Below are positions 43,162 through 51,234 of a stretch of DNA of 64,000 nucleotides, piece after piece (positions within the stretch are counted from its first letter, which is position 1; every line of letters begins with the position of its first letter). The DNA is from Alphaproteobacteria bacterium (GTDB lineage: Bacteria; Pseudomonadota; Alphaproteobacteria; Micropepsales; Micropepsaceae): positions 1-64,000 of the forward strand of contig JADZAI010000074.1 in assembly GCA_020852655.1 (NCBI GenBank). The letters run 5' to 3'. The notes beneath the pieces were generated by a model. That model was not told the origin of the DNA and did no database searches. It saw nothing but the letters and a program-made list of their open reading frames with translations. A program made the translations under genes and the position numbers.

Positions 43162-44361
43162 ATGGCCGATCTGGAAGCTTTCCGCACGGAGACCCGTGCG
43201 TGGCTGGAGGCAAATTGTCCGCCCTCGATGCGCGGCGCGGCCGCGGCCGACGAAGATGCCGTCTGGGGCGGCCGCAATGCGGTTTACAGGAATCCGGAAG
43301 CCAAGCTCTGGCTCGACCGCATGGGAGCGAAGGGCTGGACCGCCCCGACCTGGCCGAAGCAATATGGCGGCGGCGGTCTCTCGCAGGACGAAGCCCAGGT
43401 GCTTCAGCAGGAGATGAACCGCATCAAGGCGCGCGGCCCGATCATGTCGTTCGGGTTGTGGATGTTCGGCCCCGTGCTCCTCGAATACGGCAACGAGGAA
43501 CAGAAGAAGCGCTTCATCCCTGAGATCGTGAAGGGCCAGATTCGCTGGTGCCAGGGCTATTCGGAGCCGGGCGCCGGCTCCGACCTCGCCGGCCTCCAGA
43601 CCAAGTGCGAGGACAAGGGCGATCACTGGCTCATCAACGGCTCCAAGATCTGGACGTCCTACGCCAACTACGCCGATTGGATCTTCTGCCTCGTCCGCAC
43701 CGACACCGCGAAGAAGCACGAGGGTATCTCGTTTATCGTCTTCGACATGAAGTCGCCGGGCGTCGAAACCCGTCCGATCAAGCTGATCAGCGGCGAATCG
43801 CCCTTCTGCGAGACCTTCTTCACCGACGTGAAGGTGCCGAAGGATCAGCTCATCGGCCGCGTCAACGGCGGCTGGGAAATCGCCAAGCGCCTGCTGACCT
43901 ATGAGCGGCAGAACATCTCCTCCGGCGGCTTCGGCGGCCTCGGCGGGACGCACAACCTCACCCTCGAACAGCTCGCCAAGAAATATGGCGAGACCGAAGG
44001 CGAGAAGCTGGCCGACGGCGACCTGCGCGCCCGCATCACCGCGCACAAGATGCACGACAAGGCCTTCGGCCTGACCGTGCAGCGCATCCGCTCGATGTCG
44101 GAATCGGGCGAAAATATCGGCCACCTCGCCTCGCTCATCAAAGTCATCGCCGCGACGCTGAACCAGGAGAAGACCGAGTTGACGATCGAAGCGCTCGGCA
44201 ATCGCGGCCTCGGCTGGGAAGGGCAGGGCTTCACCCCGGCGGAAATCCTGTCGGCCCGCGGCTGGCTGCGCGCCAAGGGCAACTCCATTGAGGGCGGCAC
44301 CACCGAAGTGAACCTCAACGTCGTCGCCAAGCGCGTGCTTGGCCTTCTCGATCACCAGTAA
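43162..44361 (+). CDS. Acyl-CoA dehydrogenase, first of a heteromeric pair
   Basis: The 399-residue flavoprotein has EPGAGSDLAGLQTK (FAD/substrate), HWLINGSKIWTSYA and the C-terminal GNSIEGGTTEVNLNVVAKRVLG. GGGAGGAAGG before the ATG gives a strong start. It lies 12 bases before a second, shorter dehydrogenase. Such pairs (FadE26/27 or ChsE type) form alpha2beta2 enzymes that oxidise bulky CoA esters, notably steroid side chains; in this family the longer subunit usually binds FAD and carries most active-site residues. The exact substrate is unknown. Confidence 0.88.
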   Translation: MADLEAFRTETRAWLEANCPPSMRGAAAADEDAVWGGRNAVYRNPEAKLWLDRMGAKGWTAPTWPKQYGGGGLSQDEAQVLQQEMNRIKARGPIMSFGLWMFGPVLLEYGNEEQKKRFIPEIVKGQIRWCQGYSEPGAGSDLAGLQTKCEDKGDHWLINGSKIWTSYANYADWIFCLVRTDTAKKHEGISFIVFDMKSPGVETRPIKLISGESPFCETFFTDVKVPKDQLIGRVNGGWEIAKRLLTYERQNISSGGFGGLGGTHNLTLEQLAKKYGETEGEKLADGDLRARITAHKMHDKAFGLTVQRIRSMSESGENIGHLASLIKVIAATLNQEKTELTIEALGNRGLGWEGQGFTPAEILSARGWLRAKGNSIEGGTTEVNLNVVAKRVLGLLDHQ

Positions 44362-44373
44362 GCGGCCACACCC

Positions 44374-45483
44374 ATGTTCAAGCTCAACGACGAACAGAAG
44401 ATGCTGGCCGAAGCGGCGAACGCCTTCGTCCAGAAGAAGCTCCCCACCACCCATTTCCGCGCTGTGCGCGAAGCCGGAACCGGCTACGATAAGGCGGTGT
44501 GGTCCGAGATGGCCGAGATGGGCTGGCTCGGCGCGGTGATCCCGGAAGATCACGGCGGCGTCGGTCTCGGCTTCACCGGCGCCGGGCTGGTGCTGGAAGC
44601 GACCGGCCGGACGCTCGCACCCTCGCCCTATCTCTCCAGCGCCGTGATCGGCGCCAGCGCGGTGCTTCAGGCGGGCAGCAAGGCGCAGCAGGACGAATGG
44701 CTCCCCAAGATCGTCAGCGGCGAAGCGATCTTCGCCCTCGCCGTCGATGAGGGCGCGCACCACAACCCGTCGAAGATCGCCGTCACGGCGGCGAAGTCGG
44801 GCGATGGCTACATGCTCTCGGGCAAGAAGACCTATGTCGCCGACGGCCAGATCGCGACGCATTTCATCGTCGCCGCGAAGACCGATGGAGGCATCGGCCT
44901 TTTCCTCGTGCCCTCGGACGCCAAAGGCCTCACGGTGACCAAGCTCAACACGATCGACGGCCGCGGTGCCGCCGATATCGGGTTTGGTGGCGTCGTGGCT
45001 GGCAATGGCTCACCCCTCGGGGCGGTCGATCAGGGCGGCGCCCTCGACCGCATCCTCGACGTTGCCCGCATCGGACAGGCCGCCGAGATGCTCGGCACCG
45101 CCACCCAGGCCTTCGAGACGACGCTGGAGTATCTCAAGACCCGCACCCAGTTCGGCACCCTCATCGGCTCGTTCCAGGCGCTCCAGCACCGCGCGGCCAA
45201 GATGTATGTCGATCTGGAAATGACCCGGTCCTGCGTCCTCGCCGCCCTCGCGGCGCTGGACGCAAACGCGAACACCATCGCGGAAATGGCCAGCCTCGCG
45301 AAAGCCCGCGCCTCCGACACGCTGCACGTGATCTCGAACGAGATGGTGCAGATGCATGGCGGCATCGGCATGACCGACGTCGCCGACCCGGGCCTCTACC
45401 TCAAGCGCGCCCGCGTCGCCGAAGCCCTCTACGGCTCGGCTTCGTTCCACCGCGACCGCTACGCGACCCTCGGCGGCTTCTGA
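44374..45483 (+). CDS. Acyl-CoA dehydrogenase, second of a heteromeric pair
   Basis: The 369-residue dehydrogenase-fold protein begins MFKLNDEQKMLAEAANAFV, with PEDHGGVGLGFTGAGLVLEATGR, GYMLSGKKTYVAD, LKTRTQFGTLIGSFQALQHR and ISNEMVQMHGGIGMTD. The late block lacks the EGT motif found in the first subunit; ARVAEALYGSASFHRDRYA replaces it, as in the second subunits of heteromeric enzymes. It is translated 12 bases after the first subunit and would form a complex with it. Confidence 0.86.
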   Translation: MFKLNDEQKMLAEAANAFVQKKLPTTHFRAVREAGTGYDKAVWSEMAEMGWLGAVIPEDHGGVGLGFTGAGLVLEATGRTLAPSPYLSSAVIGASAVLQAGSKAQQDEWLPKIVSGEAIFALAVDEGAHHNPSKIAVTAAKSGDGYMLSGKKTYVADGQIATHFIVAAKTDGGIGLFLVPSDAKGLTVTKLNTIDGRGAADIGFGGVVAGNGSPLGAVDQGGALDRILDVARIGQAAEMLGTATQAFETTLEYLKTRTQFGTLIGSFQALQHRAAKMYVDLEMTRSCVLAALAALDANANTIAEMASLAKARASDTLHVISNEMVQMHGGIGMTDVADPGLYLKRARVAEALYGSASFHRDRYATLGGF

Positions 45484-45502
45484 TCGGAGATCATCAGCAC
45501 GC

Positions 45503-47887
45503 ATGCTCGTCAGAGTTCTTTCCGCGTCGCTGATTTTCCTGGCGCTGGCGCTCCTTGGTCCGTCCTTCGCGGCGGACGACAAGCCAGCGCCGACGCCGGC
45601 CGACATCATCAAAAGCATCGAGCGCGAACTGAACGCGCTCGATACGGCGCTGAACCAGAAGGTCGACAGTGCAAAGCAGCAAGGTCTGCGCGACCGCGTC
45701 CTTAGGGTGTTCGACACGCTGGGCGGCCTGTTCGTCACGCTGAACGGACAGATCGAGCAGGTCGACGCACGCCTGGAAGGTCTCGGTCCGCCGCCGACGG
45801 ATGTGGAGGAAGCTCCCGAAATCCTGAAGCAGCGCGCCGCGCTCGGCACGGAGCGCGCGGGGCTCGATGCCATCTTCAAGCGCGCCAAGCTCGCGGAGGT
45901 TCGCGCGAAGCAGCTTCTCACCGAGATGGACCGCACTTCGGTCGCCGAGTTCAGCGAGAAGCTCTCGGCGCGCATCGCCTCTCCGCTGGCGCCCTTCTTC
46001 TGGCAGCAGATCATCGACGCCTATCCGCGCGACCTGCGCCGCCTGGAACTCTATGTCGAGGCGGGCTGGACGCAGGTGATGGCCAAGTGGGACGGTGCGT
46101 TCCCGTGGCCGGCCGTTCTCGGCCTCGTCGCTGCGCTCGTCCTGCTCATCCCCTTCCGCTACGGCGCGCTGCGCCTCGGCCGGCGCTTCCTGATAGAAGG
46201 CGCGCCTGGCCATCGCGTCCGCCGTTCGGCATACGCCGTATGGCGCGTGGTCGTCGGTACCCTGACTCCCATGCTCGCCATGATCGCGCTGGGGCAGGGC
46301 CTGCGCTGGTCCGGCTTGCTGCCTGATCAGTGGAGCGGCCTCTTCGATGCCCTGACGACAGCCATGGCCTTCGGCGGCTTGGCCGCGTCGCTCGGCGGAG
46401 CCTTGCTGATGCCCGGCGCGCCCTCCTGGCGCCTCGCCGCGCTTGGGGACGCTGCCGCCGACCGGTTGATCCTCGTGCCGCGCCTCCTCGCGGTCTTCAC
46501 GGCGCTCGGCATCATCCTCGTCGCGTTCAACCGCGAGGTCGGCACCAGCCCGCAGGCGGTCATGGCAACCGAAGCGCTCACGGCGTTTCTCTATCTCCTG
46601 CTCATAGGCTTCTGCCTCATCGTGATCGCACGCCTGCGCACCGCGTGGGCGGGCAACGAGGACGCACAGGCCGCCTCGACCAATGCCTGGTTGGGCACCG
46701 TGACCCTCTTCGCCTGGATTTCGGTGACGGTCGCGTTCGTCGCCCTGCTCAGCGGGTACATCGCCTTCAGCTTGTTCGTTGCACAGGTCATCACCTGGGC
46801 CACGGTCCTCGGCTGCGCCACCTATCTTGCGATGATCGCGACCGACGATGTCGCGACCAGCCTGTTCTCGCGCGAAAGCCCGCTCGGCCGCACCTTTGTC
46901 AGGGCGCTCGGCATTCGCGGCAGCGCGGTGGACCAGTTCGGCGTCATCCTGTCCGGCCTGCTTCGCGTCGCGCTCGCCGTGATGGCGATCTCGATGCTGA
47001 TCACACCCTTCGGGGCCGGCGGCGGCATCGGCACGCTGTTCGGCCGCATCGGAGCGCTGGGCGACGGTGTCGAGATCGCCGGTATCTCCATTTCGTTCGG
47101 CGGCATCCTTCGCGCTGCCCTGGTTCTGGTGGCAGGCCTGGCGGCCGCCCGTCTCTTCACGCGCTGGCTGGAGCGCACCTACCTGCCCGTGACCGGCTGG
47201 GATGACAGCGGGCGCAACTCGTTCGGCCTCATCACCCGCTATGTCGCGCTCTCGCTTGCCGTCATATGGGCGCTCGCATCGCTCGGCATCGGCGCCGAAC
47301 GGATCGCGCTGCTGCTGTCGGCTCTCTCGGTCGGTATCGGTTTCGGTCTTCAGGCGATCACCCAGAATTTCGTGTCGGGCCTCATCCTGTTGGCAGAGCG
47401 GCCGATCAAGATCGGCGACCTCATCCGGGTCGGCACCGATGAGGGGGATGTGAAGCGCATCAACGTGCGTTCAACCGAGATCGTGCTGCCCGACCACTCG
47501 ACCCTGATCGTTCCCAATTCCGAGCTGATCACCAAGACGGTGCTGAACAAGACGCTGGCGAGTCCGCTCGGCCGCGTTCAGGTCCGCTTCTCGGTCCCGC
47601 TCGAGGTCGGCCCGGACCGAGTACGGGCGATCGTTCTCGAAACCTTCGCCGCCGAGACGGCCATCCTCGAAAATCCCAAGCCCGTCGTCTTCATCGACGA
47701 CATTGCAGACGGGCGGATCATGTTCAACGGCTTCGCCCACGTCGCGAGTCCGCGGGCTTCCTACGGCGCGCGCAGCAATGTCCTCATGACCCTGCTCCAG
47801 CGCTTCAAGGACGAAGGCATCGAGATCGGCACGACGCCGCAGCGCATGGAGCTGGTGACGCTGCCGGAAGCCGACAAGTCAGGTTAG
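45503..47887 (+). CDS. MscS family mechanosensitive channel with DUF3772 domain
   Basis: The 794-residue protein has a signal peptide (cleavage near SFAAD, residue 24). A long periplasmic helical DUF3772 region with coiled-coil character (residues 30-175) follows, then about ten membrane helices. The MscS pore helix and beta domain come last: ALSVGIGFGLQAITQNFVSGLILLAERPIKIGDLI (residues about 610-645), then VKRINVRSTEIVLPDHSTLIVPNSELITKTV. It opens on membrane tension to release osmolytes. This long type resembles MscK/YbiO. It follows the dehydrogenase gene by 19 bases but is probably independent. Confidence 0.9.
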   Translation: MLVRVLSASLIFLALALLGPSFAADDKPAPTPADIIKSIERELNALDTALNQKVDSAKQQGLRDRVLRVFDTLGGLFVTLNGQIEQVDARLEGLGPPPTDVEEAPEILKQRAALGTERAGLDAIFKRAKLAEVRAKQLLTEMDRTSVAEFSEKLSARIASPLAPFFWQQIIDAYPRDLRRLELYVEAGWTQVMAKWDGAFPWPAVLGLVAALVLLIPFRYGALRLGRRFLIEGAPGHRVRRSAYAVWRVVVGTLTPMLAMIALGQGLRWSGLLPDQWSGLFDALTTAMAFGGLAASLGGALLMPGAPSWRLAALGDAAADRLILVPRLLAVFTALGIILVAFNREVGTSPQAVMATEALTAFLYLLLIGFCLIVIARLRTAWAGNEDAQAASTNAWLGTVTLFAWISVTVAFVALLSGYIAFSLFVAQVITWATVLGCATYLAMIATDDVATSLFSRESPLGRTFVRALGIRGSAVDQFGVILSGLLRVALAVMAISMLITPFGAGGGIGTLFGRIGALGDGVEIAGISISFGGILRAALVLVAGLAAARLFTRWLERTYLPVTGWDDSGRNSFGLITRYVALSLAVIWALASLGIGAERIALLLSALSVGIGFGLQAITQNFVSGLILLAERPIKIGDLIRVGTDEGDVKRINVRSTEIVLPDHSTLIVPNSELITKTVLNKTLASPLGRVQVRFSVPLEVGPDRVRAIVLETFAAETAILENPKPVVFIDDIADGRIMFNGFAHVASPRASYGARSNVLMTLLQRFKDEGIEIGTTPQRMELVTLPEADKSG

Positions 47888-48030
47888 GGCGCCAGGCTTT
47901 CGGGGCTGTCGCCTGCCTCAATGTAGCCACGATCACACCTTCGCGAGTCACGGCCGGATCCCCGAGCGGGCCGATCGCCTTTGCGGTATGATGCGCTCGA
48001 TCTGAACGAGCTGTCTTGGGGGCGGCTGTT

Positions 48031-48393
48031 ATGAAATCTTGGATCGCGATACCTGCGCTGGGTCTTGGCGTTGCGGCTATCCTGGCATTCTCGACCCCGG
48101 TCGGGGCCAATCACGGCCTTATGGCATCAGGCGCCTGCAGCAAATCGACGAGTTTTGTCCTGACGGCGCCGCGGAAGGATGCCTGCGTGTTCGCAGCCGA
48201 TGCCGGCGGGGCGAGCCAGTGCAAGGCTTCGGCCGTCGTGCTGGCAACCCCGGCCGAGGACGAGCAGATGATCTGGCCGGGCGGTATCATCGACCTGACG
48301 GTATCTGCCGCCTTCGGCGCCTACCAGGCGACGATCGACTTCGTCGGCTCGCTTTATAACTATGCCGAGGAGACGAGTGACAACCTGATCTGA
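48031..48393 (+). CDS. Small secreted protein of unknown function
   Basis: The 120-residue protein has a signal peptide (MKSWIAIPALGLGVAAILAF, cleavage near VGANH). Three cysteines (SGACSKST, KDACVFAA, SQCKAS) are followed by a hydrophobic tract GGIIDLTVSAAFGAYQATIDFVGS that could be a membrane anchor or amphipathic helix. No family is recognised. A TATGAT at 47987-47992 may be its -10 box. Its stop is adjacent to the convergent spoVR stop. Confidence 0.55.
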   Translation: MKSWIAIPALGLGVAAILAFSTPVGANHGLMASGACSKSTSFVLTAPRKDACVFAADAGGASQCKASAVVLATPAEDEQMIWPGGIIDLTVSAAFGAYQATIDFVGSLYNYAEETSDNLI

Positions 48394-49893
48394 TCAGGCT
48401 GTCACCTCCTTCAGCTCGACATCGTAGCCCCAGAGATGGCGGACGTGACGCATGACGTCGTCCTGGCCGCTGGCGCTCAGCTTCACGCCGCTTCGGACGA
48501 ACTGGGTCAGCGTCAGCTTCCGGTCGCCCTGAAGATTGGCGGCGGTGACCTGAAGGTCGGGCTCGCGGGCCGAAAGGTCATACTGTGCCGCGAGCGCCGC
48601 CCGGACCTTGCGATAGCCCGATTCGTCGTGGATGCCGGCTACCGTGTAGGCCTCGGCGCTCTCGTGGTCCTTGAGCGCGAAGAGGCGCATGTCGCGCATC
48701 ACCTTGGGCGAGAGATACTGCATGATGAAGCTCTCGTCCCGGTAGTTGGTCCAGGCGTCCTTCAGCACGTCGCGCCAGTCGCCCTTGCCGGCAATCTCCG
48801 GGAACCAGATGCGATCTTCCTCGGTCGGCTCCGAGGACATCCGCCTTATGTCGCTCATCATGTTGAAGCCGAGCGCGTAGGGGTTCATCCCGTAGTAGCG
48901 CCGGTCGTCATAGCCGGGCTGGAAGACGACGGCGGTGTGCGAGGTCATGAACTCCAGCATCGCGCCTTCGTTGATCTGCCCCTTGTCGTACAGCGCATTC
49001 ATGATGTGGTGATGCACGAAGGTGGCGCAGCCTTCGTTCATGTTCTTGGTCTGGCGCTGCGGATAGAAATACTGCGCGAGCGTGCGCACGATGCGCAGTA
49101 CTTCGCGCTGCCAGGGCCTAAGGCCGGGCGCGTGCTTTTCGAGGAAATAGAGGATGTTCTCCTCGGGCAGCTTCAGTTGCGCTTTGACGAAGGCGTCGTC
49201 GTCTTCCTCGATTGCGGCGCGCTTGGCCCCGCCGCCGGGCAGCGTGCGCCAGATCTCGTTGACGCTCTCTTCGTCATAGGCGACGCGCTTGCGGCGCTTC
49301 TCGTCCATCTGCGCCCGCGTCGGACGAGGCGGGCGGCGATAGCGGAAGACGCCCTGGTCCATCAGCGCATGCGCGGCGTCGAGCGTGACTTCCACGGCGT
49401 CGTAGCCGTAGCGCTCCTCGCACCGGGTCAGATACGCCTTGGCGAAGGCGAGATACTCAAGGATCGACTCCGCATCCGTCCACTGACGGAAGAGGTAGTT
49501 GTTCTTGAAGAAGTGGTTATGCCCGAACGCCGCGTGCGCGATGACCAGCGTCTGCATCATCGCCGTGTTTTCCTCCATCAGGTAGGAGATGCACGGGCTG
49601 GAGTTGATGACGATCTCGTAGGCCAGGCCCTGATAACCCTTGCGATACATCACCTCGTCGCGCGCGAAATGCTTGCCAAACGACCAGTGCGAGTACATCA
49701 GCGGCAGGCCGTGGCTGGAATAGGCGTCCAGCATCTGCTCGGAGGCGATGATCTCGATCTGGTTGGGATAGACGTCCAGCTTGAGGTCCTTCAGCGCGAT
49801 GTCCTCGCAGGCCTCGTAGACGCGATCGAGCATCGAAAAGTCCCACTCGGGCGTCTCGAACAACAGCTTCGAGCGATCCAGAACGGCCGTCAT
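48394..49893 (-). CDS. SpoVR family protein (YcgB-like)
   Basis: The 499-residue protein has the SpoVR landmarks WDFSMLDRVYEACEDIAL near the start, YPNQIEIIASEQMLDAYSSHGLPLMYSHWSFGKHF and HNHFFKNNYLFRQWTDAESIL, then YFYPQRQTKNMNEGCATFVHHHIMNALYDKG. SpoVR was named for a sporulation effect in Bacillus; in Gram-negatives its role is unknown. It is the third gene of the prkA-yeaH-spoVR operon, and its ATG overlaps the yeaH-type stop. The conserved histidine and glutamate cluster may bind metal, which is inference. Confidence 0.92.
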   Translation of the reverse strand: MTAVLDRSKLLFETPEWDFSMLDRVYEACEDIALKDLKLDVYPNQIEIIASEQMLDAYSSHGLPLMYSHWSFGKHFARDEVMYRKGYQGLAYEIVINSSPCISYLMEENTAMMQTLVIAHAAFGHNHFFKNNYLFRQWTDAESILEYLAFAKAYLTRCEERYGYDAVEVTLDAAHALMDQGVFRYRRPPRPTRAQMDEKRRKRVAYDEESVNEIWRTLPGGGAKRAAIEEDDDAFVKAQLKLPEENILYFLEKHAPGLRPWQREVLRIVRTLAQYFYPQRQTKNMNEGCATFVHHHIMNALYDKGQINEGAMLEFMTSHTAVVFQPGYDDRRYYGMNPYALGFNMMSDIRRMSSEPTEEDRIWFPEIAGKGDWRDVLKDAWTNYRDESFIMQYLSPKVMRDMRLFALKDHESAEAYTVAGIHDESGYRKVRAALAAQYDLSAREPDLQVTAANLQGDRKLTLTQFVRSGVKLSASGQDDVMRHVRHLWGYDVELKEVTA

Positions 49894-51179
49894 GCGGCGT
49901 TCTCCTTGGCGAAGAGTTCGCGGAAGACCGGGTAGATGTCAGCCGGCTTGGCGATGCGCTTGGCGGCGAAGGATTTCCATGCCGACGACACGCCGCGATA
50001 GGAACGCCACAGCTCGGCGCCGGCCTCGTCGCTCGCGAAGACGCTCATCTCGCGCTCGTCGAGGATTTCGATATAGGCATAGTGCTGCACCGCCGGCATG
50101 ACCTTGCTGTGCAGCATCTCGACGCACGCCTGCGCATCGCCGGCCTGGGTGTAGCCGTCGGAGGCCTGCGCGACATAGATGTTCCACTCCGACGTCGCGT
50201 AGCGCTGGGCGACGATCTGAAGCATAAGCTCCAGCGCCGACGACACCACTGTGCCGCCGGACATGCGGCTGTAGAAGAACTCCTTCTCGTCGACCTCCTG
50301 CGCCTCATGCGTATGACGGATGAAGACGACGTCGAGTGACTGGTAGCGGCGCTGGAGGAACAGGTGGAGCAGCATGTAGAAGCGCTTGGCGAGATCCTTC
50401 TCACGCTCGCCCATCGAGCCGGACACGTCCATCAGGCAGAACATCACCGCACGTGCCGCCGGTTCCGGCCGTGCATCGAAGGCGTTGTAGCGCACGTCGA
50501 CCGGGTCGATGAACCCGACGCGCCGGCGTTTCGCTTCCAGTTGCGCGATCTCGTCGAGCAACAGCGCGCGGCCGTTGCCGTCCGCCGGGTCGAGCGTTTC
50601 GAGCCGCTGATAAAGGACGTCGATCTCGTCCTGCTTTGGCCGGCGGAGCGCGATGCGGCGGCCGAGCGCGTGCCGCATGGTGCGGACGATGCTGATATTG
50701 GTGGGCGATCCGCTCGTCGTATAGCCGGCCCGCCGGTACGAGACGATCTGCGTGTCCTTCAGCGTCGTCTTGATGAGATCGGGCAGTTCGAGATCGTCGA
50801 ACAGCACGTCCATGAGCTCTTCGCGGGTCAGCGTGAACTCGAACGAGTCTTCGGCGTCCGAATCGCCGGCCTGCTTGCCGGAGCCCTGGCCGCCGCCCTG
50901 CGGCGGCTTCTTGATCTGATCGCCTTCACTGAACTCCTTGTTGCCGGGCACGACCCAGCTCTGTTCACCCGTCTTGGGATCGAGGTGGAAGCGCGGCTCG
51001 CGTGTCGTCTTGGAGGGGATCGAAATCTTCTTGTCGGTGACGAAATCGGTCACCTTGCCGTCCTTCAGTTCCTTTTGGACGGCATCGCGGATCGAGGCCT
51101 TCGCCCGGCGGATGAAGCGCTGGCGATTGGCCAGCGACTTCCCCTTGGGATTCAGCCGCCTGTCTATGAACTGGGGCAT
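49890..51179 (-). CDS. YeaH/YhbH family protein (DUF444) with vWA-like domain
   Basis: The 429-residue protein begins MPQFIDRRLNPKGKSLANRQRF. It has a glycine-rich linker (QGGGQGSGKQ, about residues 95-103) and a von Willebrand A-like domain with the metal-adhesion motif DVSGSMGE at 251-258. EFFYSRMSGGTVVSSALEL follows. It works with the PrkA kinase and SpoVR; the three genes are co-conserved across bacteria and respond to starvation or sporulation stress. A direct role as a PrkA partner or substrate is inference. Confidence 0.92.
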   Translation of the reverse strand: MPQFIDRRLNPKGKSLANRQRFIRRAKASIRDAVQKELKDGKVTDFVTDKKISIPSKTTREPRFHLDPKTGEQSWVVPGNKEFSEGDQIKKPPQGGGQGSGKQAGDSDAEDSFEFTLTREELMDVLFDDLELPDLIKTTLKDTQIVSYRRAGYTTSGSPTNISIVRTMRHALGRRIALRRPKQDEIDVLYQRLETLDPADGNGRALLLDEIAQLEAKRRRVGFIDPVDVRYNAFDARPEPAARAVMFCLMDVSGSMGEREKDLAKRFYMLLHLFLQRRYQSLDVVFIRHTHEAQEVDEKEFFYSRMSGGTVVSSALELMLQIVAQRYATSEWNIYVAQASDGYTQAGDAQACVEMLHSKVMPAVQHYAYIEILDEREMSVFASDEAGAELWRSYRGVSSAWKSFAAKRIAKPADIYPVFRELFAKENAA

Positions 51180-51194
51180 CCGATTTGACCTGTC

Positions 51195-51232
51195 ATCCCG
51201 GCCAGTGAGCGAAGCGAAACGCGAGCCGGGAT
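51195..51232. repeat. REP-like palindrome
   Basis: ATCCCGGC and GCCGGGAT flank a 22-base loop in the gap between prkA and yeaH. Elements of the form TCATCCCGGCC...GCCGGGA are repeated through many alphaproteobacterial genomes. No second copy is seen in this window. Confidence 0.5.
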
Positions 51233-51234
51233 CG

